DNA of 64,000 nucleotides, taken from NCBI RefSeq assembly GCF_000091045.1, contig NC_006679.1:316441-380440 (forward strand), in the 5' to 3' direction. A program made the position numbers and the translations under genes. Positions 24,436 through 37,734 of the stretch are shown piece by piece. Source of the stretch: Cryptococcus deneoformans JEC21 (lineage: Eukaryota > Basidiomycota > Tremellomycetes > Tremellales > Cryptococcaceae). Positions within the stretch are counted from its first letter, which is position 1, and every line of letters begins with the position of its first letter. The notes beneath the pieces were generated by a model. It was not told where the DNA came from, did not search any database, and worked only from the letters and a program-made list of their open reading frames with translations.

Positions 24436-27400
24436 TTAAATCAGACCTAGTGGGACTTACTAAGTAACGCTTTTATGCCAAAATATATAACTTCGATTAG
24501 ACTGAAAGGGATGCAATGGGAGAACCAAAGCGATGGATGACGTGAGAACGTTGAGTTGAGATGATGAGACACAGTAGAGTTTGTGTACGAATATGGTTGA
24601 CTATGGAATCGCTTGTGGGAGCAGATAGGATAGATAAGCGACAATCGTTGGGGTAATGAAAGAAATGAAGTTAAAGATGGACAACGTGAAGTTAAAGATG
24701 GACAACGGAGGGAGGATTATATGGGAAAGAACTTGTCGCTCGTATAAGTGATGTGATAAAGGTAAAAACACACTCGAAACGTGATGAAGCCAAAGAACAA
24801 TAAGGACTATGAGTCGGTATTCCGAAGGAAGCCGGGAAAGGTGTGATGGATGGATCCTCTAGGGGAAGAAAGAAAAATTCTATTGTTCTTCGCGACAACT
24901 TTTTTATTGTCTTTTGTAGTCTCGCGGGCGGATGGATATCTTCATTGTTTTTCTTCGGGAAAAAAAAGGAAGACGGCTTTGCGTTCGGGCGACATACCAG
25001 GTACAATACCTGCCGCGGGCGTTAATGACTTTTAGCTGTGATAGTTAGTACCATCGTTGCTGGTAGGTGCTCTTTGAGCTTTGACACGATCAGATGGGTG
25101 ATGGGCGGGGAAGAGAAAAAAAGAAATTCAACTCGCCTTAGTCTCGGTGCTCCTGCGCCATGCATGATAGCCGCGTATGCTTTGCTTTTAAAAGATCGAT
25201 TTGATGCATGTCTGGCGCTTTGTCTGCCTGATTACTAAGGGACGAGAAGGCAAAAGGACGACATGATGAGGCCGGAAGGAAAGAGCAGCGAGAGATGGAG
25301 AGCGAATGAAGGAAGGGCGCGAAGAACAAGTAAACGCACAACGGAAACGCGGGCACCGGGCGGCCTGTGGGCCAGGGGTGAATCAGGCACCGGTTTAATG
25401 GGCGCAGCATGGCCAGGGACCAGGGCAGGTCCCGAGGAGATAAACTGAAAGCTCAGAGATGGTTCTTCATACGTAGCTGATAGCTTTGATTGCTACTGAT
25501 TGCCCATTTTTCTGTCCTTTGCACAGTCATCAGTCCGCGATGAAATTATGTAGTGCCCCCCCATATCATGGAGAGTTGATTTTTGCTGCCAATTACCTAT
25601 TAGCTCCGGAAAACAGTAACCAGTGTAGGTTGAGGAATGGTCATTCACAGACGAACCATATTCTTACACAGCTCGCCGTAAGTGAGTATGTCGGATGTAG
25701 TAGGAGATATAGATAGCGTTTTCCATCATTTCGCTGTTGATGTGGCTAATCTTTTCCATTCCATGTTCTATGGCCACGAACCGCGACGCGTCGTCTCTTT
25801 TCTCTTTTTTTATTCCCATGATGATAAGCTTTTTGTTTTTGTCTTGTTGTTTTTTTTTGTTCTTTTGTTCTTTGTTTTGCATTTTATATACCGACGATTG
25901 TTCTATTAGACTTCCCAACCAAAGAGCTGAGGGAGGAGAGATTTTTATGCGATGTGTGTAGTACGATTTGTGTCATACTCGCTTCTTGCGATATCACATA
26001 GCATTCATTATTGTTATAACTCATATTTATCAGTCCCTGTTCCCTGGCGCACCTTCTGTCCTCTTCTCTGACTATTATTTCTGCTTTCTGCCTTCTATAA
26101 TCCATGCCGAACTGCCTAAGAGCATGTGCAGAAGGGGGAGATATAGCTCTGCACTTTGAATTTTTTGTAGTCTATTGGCCAACAATCAACGACCAACCAG
26201 CGGCCGGCAAGCAAGCTATACATGTGTCATGCGTCAGGTGTTTAGATCCCTATTGCCCATCATGTTTTATGGTTTGGTGTTTTGATGCGTTGGGCGTTGG
26301 TCGGTGACGCGTAGCGATGATGTTTGATGTTCTATGTTCCCGCCTCCCGACTCCCGACGCTCTGGCCTCCAACCTATTGATGGATACAGAGGATGGGAAA
26401 GGACGGGGATGTCCCCAACGGAGGACAGTTGTTTGTGTATAAGCTTGCTTTGTGTGTTGTTGTCCAATACCGGTTGTGTAGCTCCATTAGCTGGCAGCGA
26501 GTAGAAAGCGTCATCGACTTACACTTCTTACTTGTATGAGATGGCCGCTACTTGTTAACATAACAACAAATTATTAGTGTGGTGTGTGTAGTCTGCAGCT
26601 TGTAAATACTTAATAATTGTCAGATTTCTTTTTGAGCGTTTCTTTGCTCACCCGAGGGGCCTGTTTCAGGGATTTTAGGGGGCAACCTCTAGACTAAATT
26701 CCCATGGTCTGCGCATCATAGCGCTTGGAAACTTGTTTGCAAGGTGCGAATAGCAGACAGCTAGACATACAGTCTATCGCACCCATGGATCGACATGCAA
26801 GATTTGATGTCTAGAAACCCTACTTACATATGATGGCTTGCTTTTTGAGATGAGCAGATCTTCGAGGCGGACGACGGCACCCCTCCTTTTTCCTTACTTT
26901 TCACAAGCCAGTGACCGGTATCCAGATCGCTTCTATTACGTATATATTTCTTAGCTATCAAGAGCCCCTTTTAGTATTACAACTCTCATCAAAGGGAACG
27001 ATGATATATGGTTTTGATGAGTTGTCGTCCGTAGTTCTGATTAATATTGATGTTGTCGGACAACATCTCAATCGAGATTCTGGACCGTTGCTGACGGTCG
27101 TCGACACGAAGAGTGAGTGGTTAATGTGAGACATGAGCGGGGGGACCCGTTACTCACAACGATCCATAGCATCACCTTATAATCGATTTTAACGATGATT
27201 GACTTTCGTTATCTACCGCTTCGTTGCCTCTACGTATAATAAGCCTTTGTGTACGTTGTACGGGCTACGTACGAGCAGTCACTCCCGACATTTTCTGCCA
27301 CATTGATAAACGCGTCGCGCCGACGCGATTATTTGGGATTTGGCGGATTTATGTCAGGCACCGACGCGCGAACATCACAGCAGTCGACTTCATCGTGTCC

Positions 27401-27497
27401 GTCGCGACTATTGACTCGTACGGTCAACAATATTTTACGTCTTTCATTCACTATCGAGCGTCTCCTCTAGCCAAGTAGACCTTCAACATAGATCATA
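24436..27497. other. Gene-poor 3 kb region
   Basis: The longest stretch without a supportable gene. The first part (to about 25.0 kb) is probably promoter and leader of the minus-strand orphan gene. It contains a near-perfect short direct repeat at about 24663-24705 (GAAGTTAAAGATGGACAACG occurs twice). From 25.0 to 27.2 kb there are only short frames without coding character and a T-rich patch at 25.80-25.88 kb. The last 200 bases before thymidylate synthase hold a cluster of CGCG-containing motifs. A long non-coding RNA is possible but not visible from sequence. Confidence 0.45.
27310..27315. promoter_or_regulatory. ACGCGT (MCB-like) element upstream of thymidylate synthase
   Basis: Exact ACGCGT 188 bases upstream of the ATG, followed within 60 bases by GACGCGA (about 27321) and GACGCGCG (about 27363). 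Thymidylate synthase is the classic MBF-regulated G1/S gene in budding yeast, where this element was defined. That it works the same way here is inference. Confidence 0.45.
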
Positions 27498-28605
<1,108 letters not shown>

Positions 28606-28875
28606 ATCAAGCCCTAGATCCATTACCTTTCATTGCGGCATGTTTTGCTTTCTAGATGTTGTTCAGATTCTATGCACTGGTATCATAATCACAAGTAATG
28701 CTGTACAACAATTTATTGCTACAAATATGAAAATCCTTCGCGCGGAATCATTTTCTAAGCGTGACTCTTGGAGGTGGCAGCATTGATGATGTCCTCTCGG
28801 CCGCGTATGTCTTCATCCTTTGTGATTTGTCATTGTCGTCAGTTCACAGTTTCAACCTGACAGGTGGTCTAGTGC

Positions 28876-31584
28876 TTACAGCTGTCTAATAGTGGACACT
28901 ATGTCCACAGCCTGTCTTTGGTTCTCTGCTTCAAATTCATATCTCTTCTGGGCACCATCTCTCCATACGTTTATCTTGAAACCGCCTCCTCGCCCTGTAA
29001 GTTTACATGCAGCTACTAAGGATATGTGGAAGGAGGTCGTTTTCATAGAATCGAAGAATGCGCGGGACTCGGAGGGCATGATCTAACTACGGTATCAGAA
29101 AGCGGACACGTGAAGTATACAAAAAATAAACTCACATGAATATAGTCTCCGTCAATCGCCAGTACACGCTCGTGTCGGCCAATAGCAATCTTGCGTTGCA
29201 CTGTGTATTTCTAAAGATAGATCAGGCCTAATGAGCACCGAGAGTTCCATAACTGTCACAACACTCACTTTATATGTCTGCGTGAAGTCTGAAAGACCAG
29301 GACCAAATCTTTGTATTGGTGCAAGCTCCGACTGCCTCTTGAAGATGGAAGCTGTAGCCAGCCGTCGCCTTTAGTTGATTTCAATTATCGACTTTGTGAA
29401 CTTACCTGATGGATCCCCTCCCCGTCGGTCTTCGATCCTTAAGCCGTGCTCCATCGCCCATTGTCTTCTTACTAACGCAAGATCCGTCTGAACTCCCAAA
29501 CTCGCAACAGTTCTGTCAAGCGGTAAAGCCAACGTCAGATCAGCCAAGCACAGTACCCAATCCGTAGCAGGCATCTGCAAACGCTTTTTCTTGCAGAGAA
29601 CCTCGGTAAGATCTGCTATATACATATCCGCAGGTCTGCCAGAGATCATCAATAGCAATTCCTTATGAAGTCGCAAGTACCTACACATTGATGGTAGTGG
29701 TAAAGTGCACGTCTGCACTTGCTGTAACTCTAACTCTCAGTCTCACGACATCGCTTTGGGTCGAGCTTAACCCCACTGTAGAGCCCAAGCCTCTTCCCTG
29801 CCCCATATTAGCTGCGGTAACAGTAGTCGAGAGGGGTGCAAATTCGGGGGATGAGAAAGAAGACGCGGCGCTTCCTCCTTGGTTGGACTGTGGCAGCGCG
29901 AGGCTGGGTCGAGGGGCAGCTGCCGTTTGTACCATAGGACGTGCTGAGAAAGGAACAGCAAGGACACGGGAGGGGCGACGAGTAATAGTGGGTGCCTTTA
30001 AGACGTTTTGTTGTACTGCAATACACGTCAGCGGGTTTTAATCAATGTCGACTACTTACTTTGGTTTTCTGTGGCTTCAACTATGGCAAACTGTCCATAC
30101 GAAAACTTCGATATCTTGCTCTCTCGGTCAAGCGCTGTCATAGATATTAATATGATGATTTCTCGTCTTGGACTAAGACTTACGTGGGAAATCTTCGTCG
30201 ACTTCTCCATCGTCTTCGACGATTCGCAATCCCCATCCAACAGTACTCCATCTTTCCTCTTTATGACCTTCCTCTTCTAGCTTCGGCTCCCTTCCATCAT
30301 CCCAGTACTTCCAGAGCCCAAATCCAGTAACCTCTTCTACAGTGGCATCCTTTCTCACCTTAGCGACCACAGGGTGTCCAGGATTCTTAGAATGTGGGAA
30401 GTACAGTTCGAGAGACACAGATGGCACACCTGGAGGGGCTGCGACAGTAGAATAAAGAGAGTAAAATGGGTTGATAGTAGTTGCGGGGATAGGGGAAAGG
30501 GGTCCAGAGGAATCGTGGGGTGCAGTGGATACTATATGCGGTATGAATTTGTTCAAAGCAGCTGTGAGAGCGGAGGGCTGCGAAGGAAGACTCTGGCCTT
30601 GAGGAAGAGGTACCGGAGAGAAGTCAAGGTGCTCCATTGTGCTTACAGTATCGACAGAAGCTCTCTTTGAGTCGGGAACAGCGGTTGCTTCTCTACCGCC
30701 TTCCCTGACATCTGCCTCGGCAGCTTCCTCTTCGTCTACATCGCTTCCTTGATCTTCTAGACCACCCACCAGACGACCTTCAACCGTTTGCGTCCCAGTT
30801 GTGGGTTCTATTCCTATAGATGAACCCCTATCTTCCGGAGTAGCCATTGTGAGTACCCCATCTTGGCCCAAACCGGACCCATTTGACATCTGACTAGACG
30901 ACAACGCTCGATGTAATAGGCCCCCGGGCGCATTTACCCCAAGATCTCTTCCGGTGCTGAGCATACTCGAGGTTATATGCTTTGGGGACCCTTGTAACGG
31001 CGCAGGAGCAGGAGCAGAGTCTGCCCTTGGCCTTCCTGAAGGTGAGAAAACATCTCCAGCGGTAGTTACCTCTGGCAGTCTGCTAAAAAGTTCTTTGCCT
31101 TTGGACGTGGGAGACTGGGGAGCGGTGATCGAGTTGTAAGAGTCGGCTCTAGCAGCTTGTCCTCTCCTCGATTCTCCCGGAACTGCATGCCGACCAGATA
31201 CCCTCATGCCTGCCCCTCCTATCTTTCCTGGGCCCATAATAGTCTGAGTATAATTCAAACCACTTCCTCTACGTGGTTCTTCTGCATCACCATTCCTCAT
31301 TCCAGGGGCCGAACCGGAGAGATATCCTTCTTCTAGTGGTGGGGAATCAAGTGCCCGTTTAATTTCTGGCCACCGTTCGATGTCCGACAATCCAGAAGCA
31401 TTGATGTAAGGGTTCGCAGCAAAGGCAGGATCGAGGGAGATGATGCGAGGAGTTATATGGTCGTCTGTTGTTCGGAGGGATGACAAACGTATTGCTTGCA
31501 GCATGTAACTGTAGATAGTCTCGTTAGACCCATTACAATATGACAATCTAATAACACTCACTCCACGTCAGATATCATAGCCAT
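28876..31584 (-). CDS. AVO1: TORC2 subunit Avo1/Sin1 (CRIM and PH domains)
   Basis: Eight exons: 31584-31562, 31508-30184, 30134-30060, 30015-29685, 29635-29406, 29351-29269, 29210-29136 and 29082-28876, 782 aa. Residues about 1-310 are Ser/Gly-rich linker after a short conserved start (MAMISDVDYMLQAIRLSSLR). The CRIM domain follows: SLELYFPHS, PVVAKVRKDATVEEVTGFGLWKYW and the diagnostic IVEDDGEVDEDFPPLDRESKI ... YGQFAIVEA. A Ras-binding-like domain starts RLRVRVTASADVHFTTTINV and continues MYIADLTEVLCKKKRL. The C-terminal PH domain contains RKIAIGRHERVLAIDGDYIH and SFHISLVAACKL, ending DIVSTIRQL. Sin1 scaffolds TORC2 and presents AGC kinases such as Ypk1 for phosphorylation at the plasma membrane. 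It converges with thymidylate synthase. Confidence 0.9.
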
Positions 31585-32034
31585 TTTGAAGGCTTCAATG
31601 TTCGCTCAAAGCGAAGTCCCTAGGAGAAGCGGAATGGCCTGTCCTTTGTGGTAGATTCACATGATTTAGAAAACGTCTGAGGAGTGCTAAGATCAACTCA
31701 CCCCTCTTATCTCTCCTTTATATTGTTAGGTCTAATCAATAATTATTACAGAGCTGACTCTCATCTAATAACAATCGAGCTGACACTACTCGAGTACTCG
31801 TACTCCCCACACAAGTCCAAGATCAGATCGCGAGGAAGTAATTAAGTATAGTACGAGTAGTGGAAGAAGAAGTCACTGGTCGGCCCCCGCCGTTGTTTGT
31901 TGCTTTAAAGTGGAAGCATAAATAAATATACCACCTCCACTCTTTGTGCCTGGATTGGCTTCTGCTGCCAGAATTTCAACTACAGGATTCATTGAACGCT
32001 TTTTACAGCTTCACCATTGAAAAGCCCGGAAACC
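31585..32034. promoter_or_regulatory. Divergent promoter region AVO1 / PWP1
   Basis: About 450 bases between the two start codons, AT-rich in the middle (31.70-31.85 kb) with several GAGTACTCGTACT-like motifs around 31795. No coding frame. Roles inferred from position. Confidence 0.4.
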
Positions 32035-33952
32035 ATGTCTGGAACACTTATTTCTTCCCTCGTATGGGTTCCCAGAGGCCGTGCGGCGGAAAAACCCAAA
32101 AAGTATCAGCTCGATGAAGACGAGATCGAACGTGTAGGCAAGCTCGGCGGGCCTGGTGTTCTCGAACAGCTCAAGAGTGAGATAGCGGCTGTGGAGGATG
32201 GTGAAGAGATGGAAGGCGGTGATGAGGAAGAGGACTGGGAGGACGAGGATGACGAAGAGGGTAATGAGGAGGCAGACAATGACGATGACGACGAGAAGAT
32301 GGATGAAGACAAGGAGCCCGAGAAGCCATTTGACCCTAATGACCTATCAGCTTTCAAGATGGACGAATACGATGAAGAGGAGTCCAAAGGCGTTGGTAAG
32401 TATTTATCGTATGTATCAATTAGTTTAAGCTGACCGAATGCAGCGATGGGTGCTTTCGCCAACATCAAAGGTCTGACATATTATCGCGACAACGAGGAAG
32501 ATCCATATATCACCCTCAAGGAGGTTCGTGTCTTGCTGCTGATGATACTACCGACAATTGCCCATCGGCTAATTCGTTTTAACAGGATGAAGAAGAAAAC
32601 GAGGACGAGGAGCTTGTTCTCCTCCCCACAGATTCTATGATTATCTCTGCCCGAACGACCTCCGACCTCTCATCCCTCGATTTCCATGTCTACGCCGATG
32701 TCGACGAGAACCTTTATGCGCACCATGACCTTATGCTTCCTGCCTTCCCCTTGTGTGTGGAATGGCTAGACTTCTCTCCTGGTCCTGATGCCAACGGTGC
32801 TGCTCCCGAAGGCGCTAAGCCCGGTAACTACGTCGCTGTTGGCTCTTTCGACCCCAGTATTGAAATATGGGATGCCGACCTCGTTGATGGTCTTTATCCC
32901 CGGGCTATCCTCGGCCCATCACCTTCGCTTGAAAAGCCAGAGGCCAAACCCCTTGGTACCGGTAAGAAGAAGCGAAAACAAATGGTACAGCCTGCTGCCA
33001 ACGCCGACTACCATGTCCAGCCCGTGCTTTCTCTTTCCTGGACACCCAATCACCGAAACCTGCTCCTTTCCGGTTCTGCCGACGGTACTATCAAACTTTG
33101 GGATTTGACTCGTGAATCACCCATGGGTGCTATGCGCAGCTGGGACAAGGTCCATGGTGGTGAAAAGGTTCAGGCTGTGGAGTGGAACAGGAGCACCGTC
33201 GGCGGTTTGGACAAGGTCTGCCTGAGTGCAGGTTATGACAGGACGGTCAAGGTTTGGGATGGGCGAGCGGTGGACGAAGCTATCGGATTGCAAGTCGCTA
33301 GTGACATTGAGTGTGTCAGATGGGACCCATGGGAGCCTTACTCTTTCTACGTACGTTAAGCTCATCCCGAGCTAGAGTATCAGCGTGACTAACTTAGTAC
33401 ATTGTCTAGGTTTCTTTGGAGAATGGTCTCATTCTCTCTTACGACTCTCGAGTGCTCTCATCCTCCAAATCGTCATCTCTTGCTACAGGCTCCTCCAAGT
33501 CCTCTGGCTTCCTTACTACCGCTCAACCTAAATTCACCCTCTCTGCGCACGATGGTCCTGCTTCTGCTCTTGACATCAATCCCCACATCCGCGGGTGTAT
33601 CCTTACTGCGGGCATGGACAAAACTGTCAAAATTTGGAACGTCCAAGACGAGGAATCTGAAGGTATTCCCCGCCGCAAGAGGGAAATCAATCTTGCCACC
33701 TCACGAGACCTTGGCCTTGGTAGGGTCTTCGCCGCCCGATGGTCACCTGATCCCGAGACACCACTTACAGTTGCGGCAGCCGGTAGCAAAGCGACTTTGC
33801 AAGTGTGGGACGTGGCCTCCAACCCCGGAGCAAGAAAAGCGTTCGGTGAGAGGCTGAGAAGACATGGGCGGGAGTTAGGTGAGATCAAGAAGGGTGGCGG
33901 TATTGTGGCTGTTGACGGAGGTGAAGAGGAAGAATCTGAGGGAGAAGAGTAG
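32035..33952 (+). CDS. PWP1: Ribosome-biogenesis WD-repeat protein Pwp1
   Basis: Four exons: 32035-32395, 32444-32523, 32586-33350 and 33410-33952, 582 aa (yeast 576). N-terminus MSGTLISSLVWVPRGRAAEKPKKY is the Pwp1 signature. A long acidic run (EEEDWEDEDDEEGNEE) follows, then DEYDEEESKGVAMGAFANIKGLTYYRDNEEDPYI and DMIVYA-like beta strands. WD repeats end in IEIWD, IKLWDLT, VKVWDGR, VKIWNVQ and LQVWDVA. The C-terminus is acidic (GEEEESEGEE). Pwp1 acts in the nucleolus in 5.8S/25S pre-rRNA processing. The ATG at 32035 is preceded by an open frame with no other ATG. Intron 2 uses a GTTCGT donor. Confidence 0.95.
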
Positions 33953-35269
33953 ATGACTTAGAAACTGATGACTGATGATGTGTATGCAATCTCGTGCTTG
34001 CTTGCATGTTGGAGTCTCTGGCATCATTCCATTATGGCTTAAAAACAATGTAAAGTAACTTTTTGGCGTATAAATAATGTTTTAGAGCCAGTTCTCGTAA
34101 ATGAATAACAATGCCGACAGTGCTATATGGAGTAATTGTTCGGCGAGGCATGGTTGTACTAATGAACTACGCGTTTCTTATGTATTTCCCGACGCCCTAG
34201 TGATGTTTAAAGAGAATGCTGCATAATAGTAATAAGAAGAAGACGTTGAAAGAAGATCATCCGGTGTTGACATCAGTTTGACATCAAGAAGTCTGCTGAT
34301 ATCAAGTTGACGTCTGAGGGTGTCCCGATCTATGTGGGTGCTGGGGGGTTGGTTGCCTTGGGCGCCTTATCAGCAGCGGATAGCTCAGCCTCATCAACGG
34401 CGTCACTTCGGCGCTTCTTTCATGTACTTCTCCTCATTCTACTCTGTTACCGACAAAATCATTACATATACCCTCCAGTTCAGGATTTGAACAACTCAGT
34501 TTACTGAGATATTGGACCAATCAAATGTATCCACGCAAAGCGGAGACACAATTGGATCACATATTGCGTTCACCCCCTTCGGCTCCTCCCTCGTAATCTC
34601 TCCATTACGTTACACTATCATCTCTCAACAATCGCCGCGGGATAACGACCCTCTACATACGAATGAGGCTTTCCATATGATTTGGAAGTGAGTAAAGCTG
34701 TGTACATGGTGCACTCCCTCATCACTGTACTGGGCATTCACTTTGATGGGGAATCTCACACCGCGCATCATCGGTCGATTATCGCTGTCAGCGCGTCCGT
34801 TTCGTTTACGAAGATCTCTCAGCACCCGTCTGGTATACCAACAAGGATCCGGCCTGCCTCACTATCGCAATGGCTCCAACTTACTCACGAAATGCGTATA
34901 CCGAACATCAACAGCGTATAGAACGGCCTGACGGCTCATGGTCCATCCACCCCTGCACCATTTCTACCGTCCTTTGGTGGTGTCAAAATTCAACACAAAC
35001 CTATGCAGCTTTCGACCGTTTCTGACTTAGTCCCATATAATGCAGCCCAAAACCAGTAATTCTCATATCCGCTCCCCCTTGCTAGACCAGCGACACGACG
35101 GATGTAGAATATGGTTGGTCTCTTGATTAAGTTTTGAATGCATAAAAGACCCCTTCCAGAGACACATTCTCATCCCTTCCTTCATTCACACTTCCCAATT
35201 TTCAAACAGAAGCTCCTACGAAACAACTTCAAACCGCTTAACAAACAAACAAAGCTACCTACAATCACA
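33953..35269. other. Intergenic, 1.3 kb
   Basis: Contains the PWP1 3' end and the promoter of the small gene at 35270. One segment, 34277-34430 (plus strand), reads as a coding-like stretch (SADIKLTSEGVPIYVGAGG) after a possible acceptor at 34276, but no convincing start exon exists, so it is not called a gene. The last 120 bases are an AC-rich leader. Confidence 0.4.
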
Positions 35270-35578
35270 ATGGTTCGCAACATCACCTTGACGTCTTCGT
35301 AAGTCTTTTCTTACTATGTAATTTTCTTCATTGCTAACTTGCTTGCAAACAGTATGAAGACTAAGAATACCGAGCGTGCTAGCCGCAAATCCCGTCCGAA
35401 CACTCCTCTCACACTTACTTCTATCGCTTCTTCACCATCATCTCCCAGTATCAGGTCGAGCCCTGTCAGCCCCATGAAGTTCGTCATCTCTTTTGAGGCA
35501 CTTTCCCCAAACTGCGCACCTCGGTGGACTACCAAATATATGGGAGGTACTAGAGTGCTTCTCAAGAGGATTGCTTGA
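35270..35578 (+). CDS. Small basic Ser/Thr-rich protein, function unknown
   Basis: Two exons, 35270-35298 and 35353-35578, 84 aa. The first exon encodes MVRNITLTS. The second begins SMKTKNTERASRKSRPNTP, then a run of Ser-Pro (SSPSSPSIRSSPVSPMKF), and ends in WTTKYMGGTRVLLKRIA. The AC-rich leader before the ATG resembles those of highly expressed or stress-induced genes of this group. The splice junction is phase-correct and has consensus ends. No family recognised. Confidence 0.6.
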
Positions 35579-37230
35579 GCCATTACATGCCCTATCATGT
35601 AAGTGATCTGTGTTTGAATTACCGCGGTTCAAACCGACCTCGGCTCCTCTCAAGATTGCCGCTCGTCATGACACAATACGGGTGAATGGACAATGAGATA
35701 ATGAGCTTTCGATATCGTATTCTAATTATTATGTTCCTATAATGCATGCTGGTGTTTCGCAATTAATCTGAAGGGTTCCATCATCCCGGCGGCAAGCTCG
35801 AAACGAACGTTGATGAGGGTCCGTGCGCGCGGTTGTCCGCCCGTGCGATTTTTGGACTATTATTAAGACTAGGTGCGTGGCGCGAAAATCAAACGCGTCG
35901 GCGGCGACGATGTGACGATACCCTACCACGGCAATTCGGAGTTATAGATATGAGGCGCGACTGGGAGAACGGTAAGACCGCCGGCCCTCGCCCAAGAAGT
36001 CACGTATGTATTACTTATATGTGTTTATCCCTTCGATCGATCTATGCAGCGAGCAGGATTATATAGTAAACCGAGGATCGAAATGTCGAGCGCTCTTTCA
36101 AGAAGAAAATGAGGGCTTGCACTAATGGTACAAATATTTTATATGCACCAGTTGCCATTTTTTGCTGGCAAATGGCGACTCGCAAGCTGGTTGGGGTTAG
36201 AAGAATGAAGCGGCCCTTTTGAATTACGACTTTTGGATTACGACGGGGAGCTTTCCAGCTACTTCTTGTTTGAAGGCTAGACTATGATGTATGAAAAGCC
36301 GGCAGGCAGAGGTTCACTTTCTTATTGGGCCATGTGTGCACTGTGAATTCACCGGTTGTATTATCCGAATCATCGTTATTTGCATCGTGAGGCCTCCACA
36401 AGAAGAGATGATGTCGTACCAACTTGGTACACAACGGAGGATATTCTTAGTTTTCAGAGTATTCCGAGCTGCATCGATGATAAGCAGGGAACGTGAACAC
36501 TGTGCTCTTGAATTCAACAGCGTTATTTAACCCCAAAAGTAATGCTTAACATCGATATCGTTTTCGAACTTTGGATAAATACTCGCCATATCCATGTCTG
36601 CAGTACTGTAGATTACTATTCATAAATCATCAGTAGCCACTCATCCATCATCATTCATTATTATCCGTCTTTCGTTCAATACCTGGCTGCCGTCACGCAT
36701 GCAGGTATTCTGGAAACAGGATACAGAGCAAAAAGCTAATGTTCACGTTACGTACCTGAGCACCACTTGAAATTCGTGATTCACCCATTAATCTCTGAAA
36801 TTGATTGGATTGGTTTTCATCAAGTTTCGTGGATGTCGGATCTAATGAGGAACGCGTCACATGAAAAAGGCTAATGTTGGCTGATGCGAAATGCACAGAG
36901 CGCACTACTACTGGTTTTGTAATATTCTAAACCATCATGAAGCACCACCTGCAGTTCATGCGTCCAGTTCGTAATTCCCACGGCTAATGTGTTTCCTGAA
37001 TATTACCCGTGCTGCATGCAATTTGGTTGAAATGCATTCAATGTATTATGTATTAGAGATTTTGAGGACTCTGTATTCCAATGACAGTGACGACGAAATG
37101 TGAGCCAGAACGCCGGTAGATGGGATTCGCAATGCGTAATGATTGGTAGCCAAGTTTGCAAGTTTCTGAGTTTCTGATTTCTGCTCCAGCTACGTACAGG
37201 GGCGTTTCACAGAGGTGACGGGGGTTGGAG

Positions 37231-37236
37231 ACGCGT
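37231..37236. promoter_or_regulatory. ACGCGT (MCB-like) element, distal, upstream of CDC6 copy 1
   Basis: Exact ACGCGT 504 bases upstream of the CDC6 copy 1 start. Function inferred from the known MBF element of budding yeast. Confidence 0.3.
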
Positions 37237-37411
37237 CTGGTTGGTGTCCCCTTAACTTGTCTTCGAAGAGCGGCAATAAAACGAATGCATACATGGCGTC
37301 GGCATCAGTAGAACGTCGACGTTAAGTGGTCTGTGGTGTCCCAAAGCATACATGTATCGCAATCAATAAAAGCCAATACACAGCATACACACACAGTTGA
37401 AAGCCATAGCG

Positions 37412-37417
37412 ACGCGT
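37412..37417. promoter_or_regulatory. ACGCGT (MCB-like) element, proximal, upstream of CDC6 copy 1
   Basis: Exact ACGCGT 323 bases upstream of the start, with a GACGCGA at about 37452. No equivalent hexamer occurs in the 544 bases upstream of the second CDC6 gene. A G1/S role is inferred. Confidence 0.35.
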
Positions 37418-37734
37418 GCATGAGCCAGGGATAATTAAAGACTCAGGGGTTGACGCGACTGACATGAATTTCGGGTATTGGTGCCTGAAAGCGAATACCG
37501 GGCCCATGGATCGATTGCATGGGATTTCGACATGACGGACCGAGGGAGTTGTCGTTTCTCACTGATTTTCCGCTACTTACATTCCGCTTTCCCACTCCAT
37601 TTACCCCGCTTCCTCCCCGCCACCCACATCGTCTCTCCTACCCGCCACATATATACTTAACTCACACATCTACGCCTTTTCCTTCCTTCTTTCGCTTCTT
37701 GATTCTTTCTCCGACGGGCCTTATCAGTCTCATC

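Larger units (their letters stand above)
35579..37734. other. Intergenic, 2.1 kb, upstream of the first CDC6
   Basis: No supportable coding region. It holds an imperfect hairpin at about 36151-36179 (GTTGCCATTT ... AAATGGCGAC), two ACGCGT sites in the last 510 bases, and a pyrimidine-rich leader from 37590. The part from 35.8 to 37.2 kb has no recognised feature. Confidence 0.45.

Noticed and set aside
24692..27478. Various 60-90 codon open frames in the gene-poor region
   Set aside because: Low-complexity or mixed composition, several frames open over the same bases, and no splice-joined partners.
34277..34503. Coding-like segment (FDIKKSADIKLTSEGVPIYV and on) in the PWP1 downstream region
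   Set aside because: An acceptor-like CATCAG precedes it and a possible intron leads to a stop at 34505, but there is no plausible start exon and the second intron lacks a branch site. Kept only as a note.
35600..35650. GGTTCAAACC resembling a tRNA box B
   Set aside because: No box A or cloverleaf can be formed around it on either strand.
36151..36179. Imperfect hairpin GTTGCCATTT ... AAATGGCGAC
   Set aside because: Short, one mismatch, loop of nine bases and no flanking repeat or target duplication; expected by chance in a window this size.
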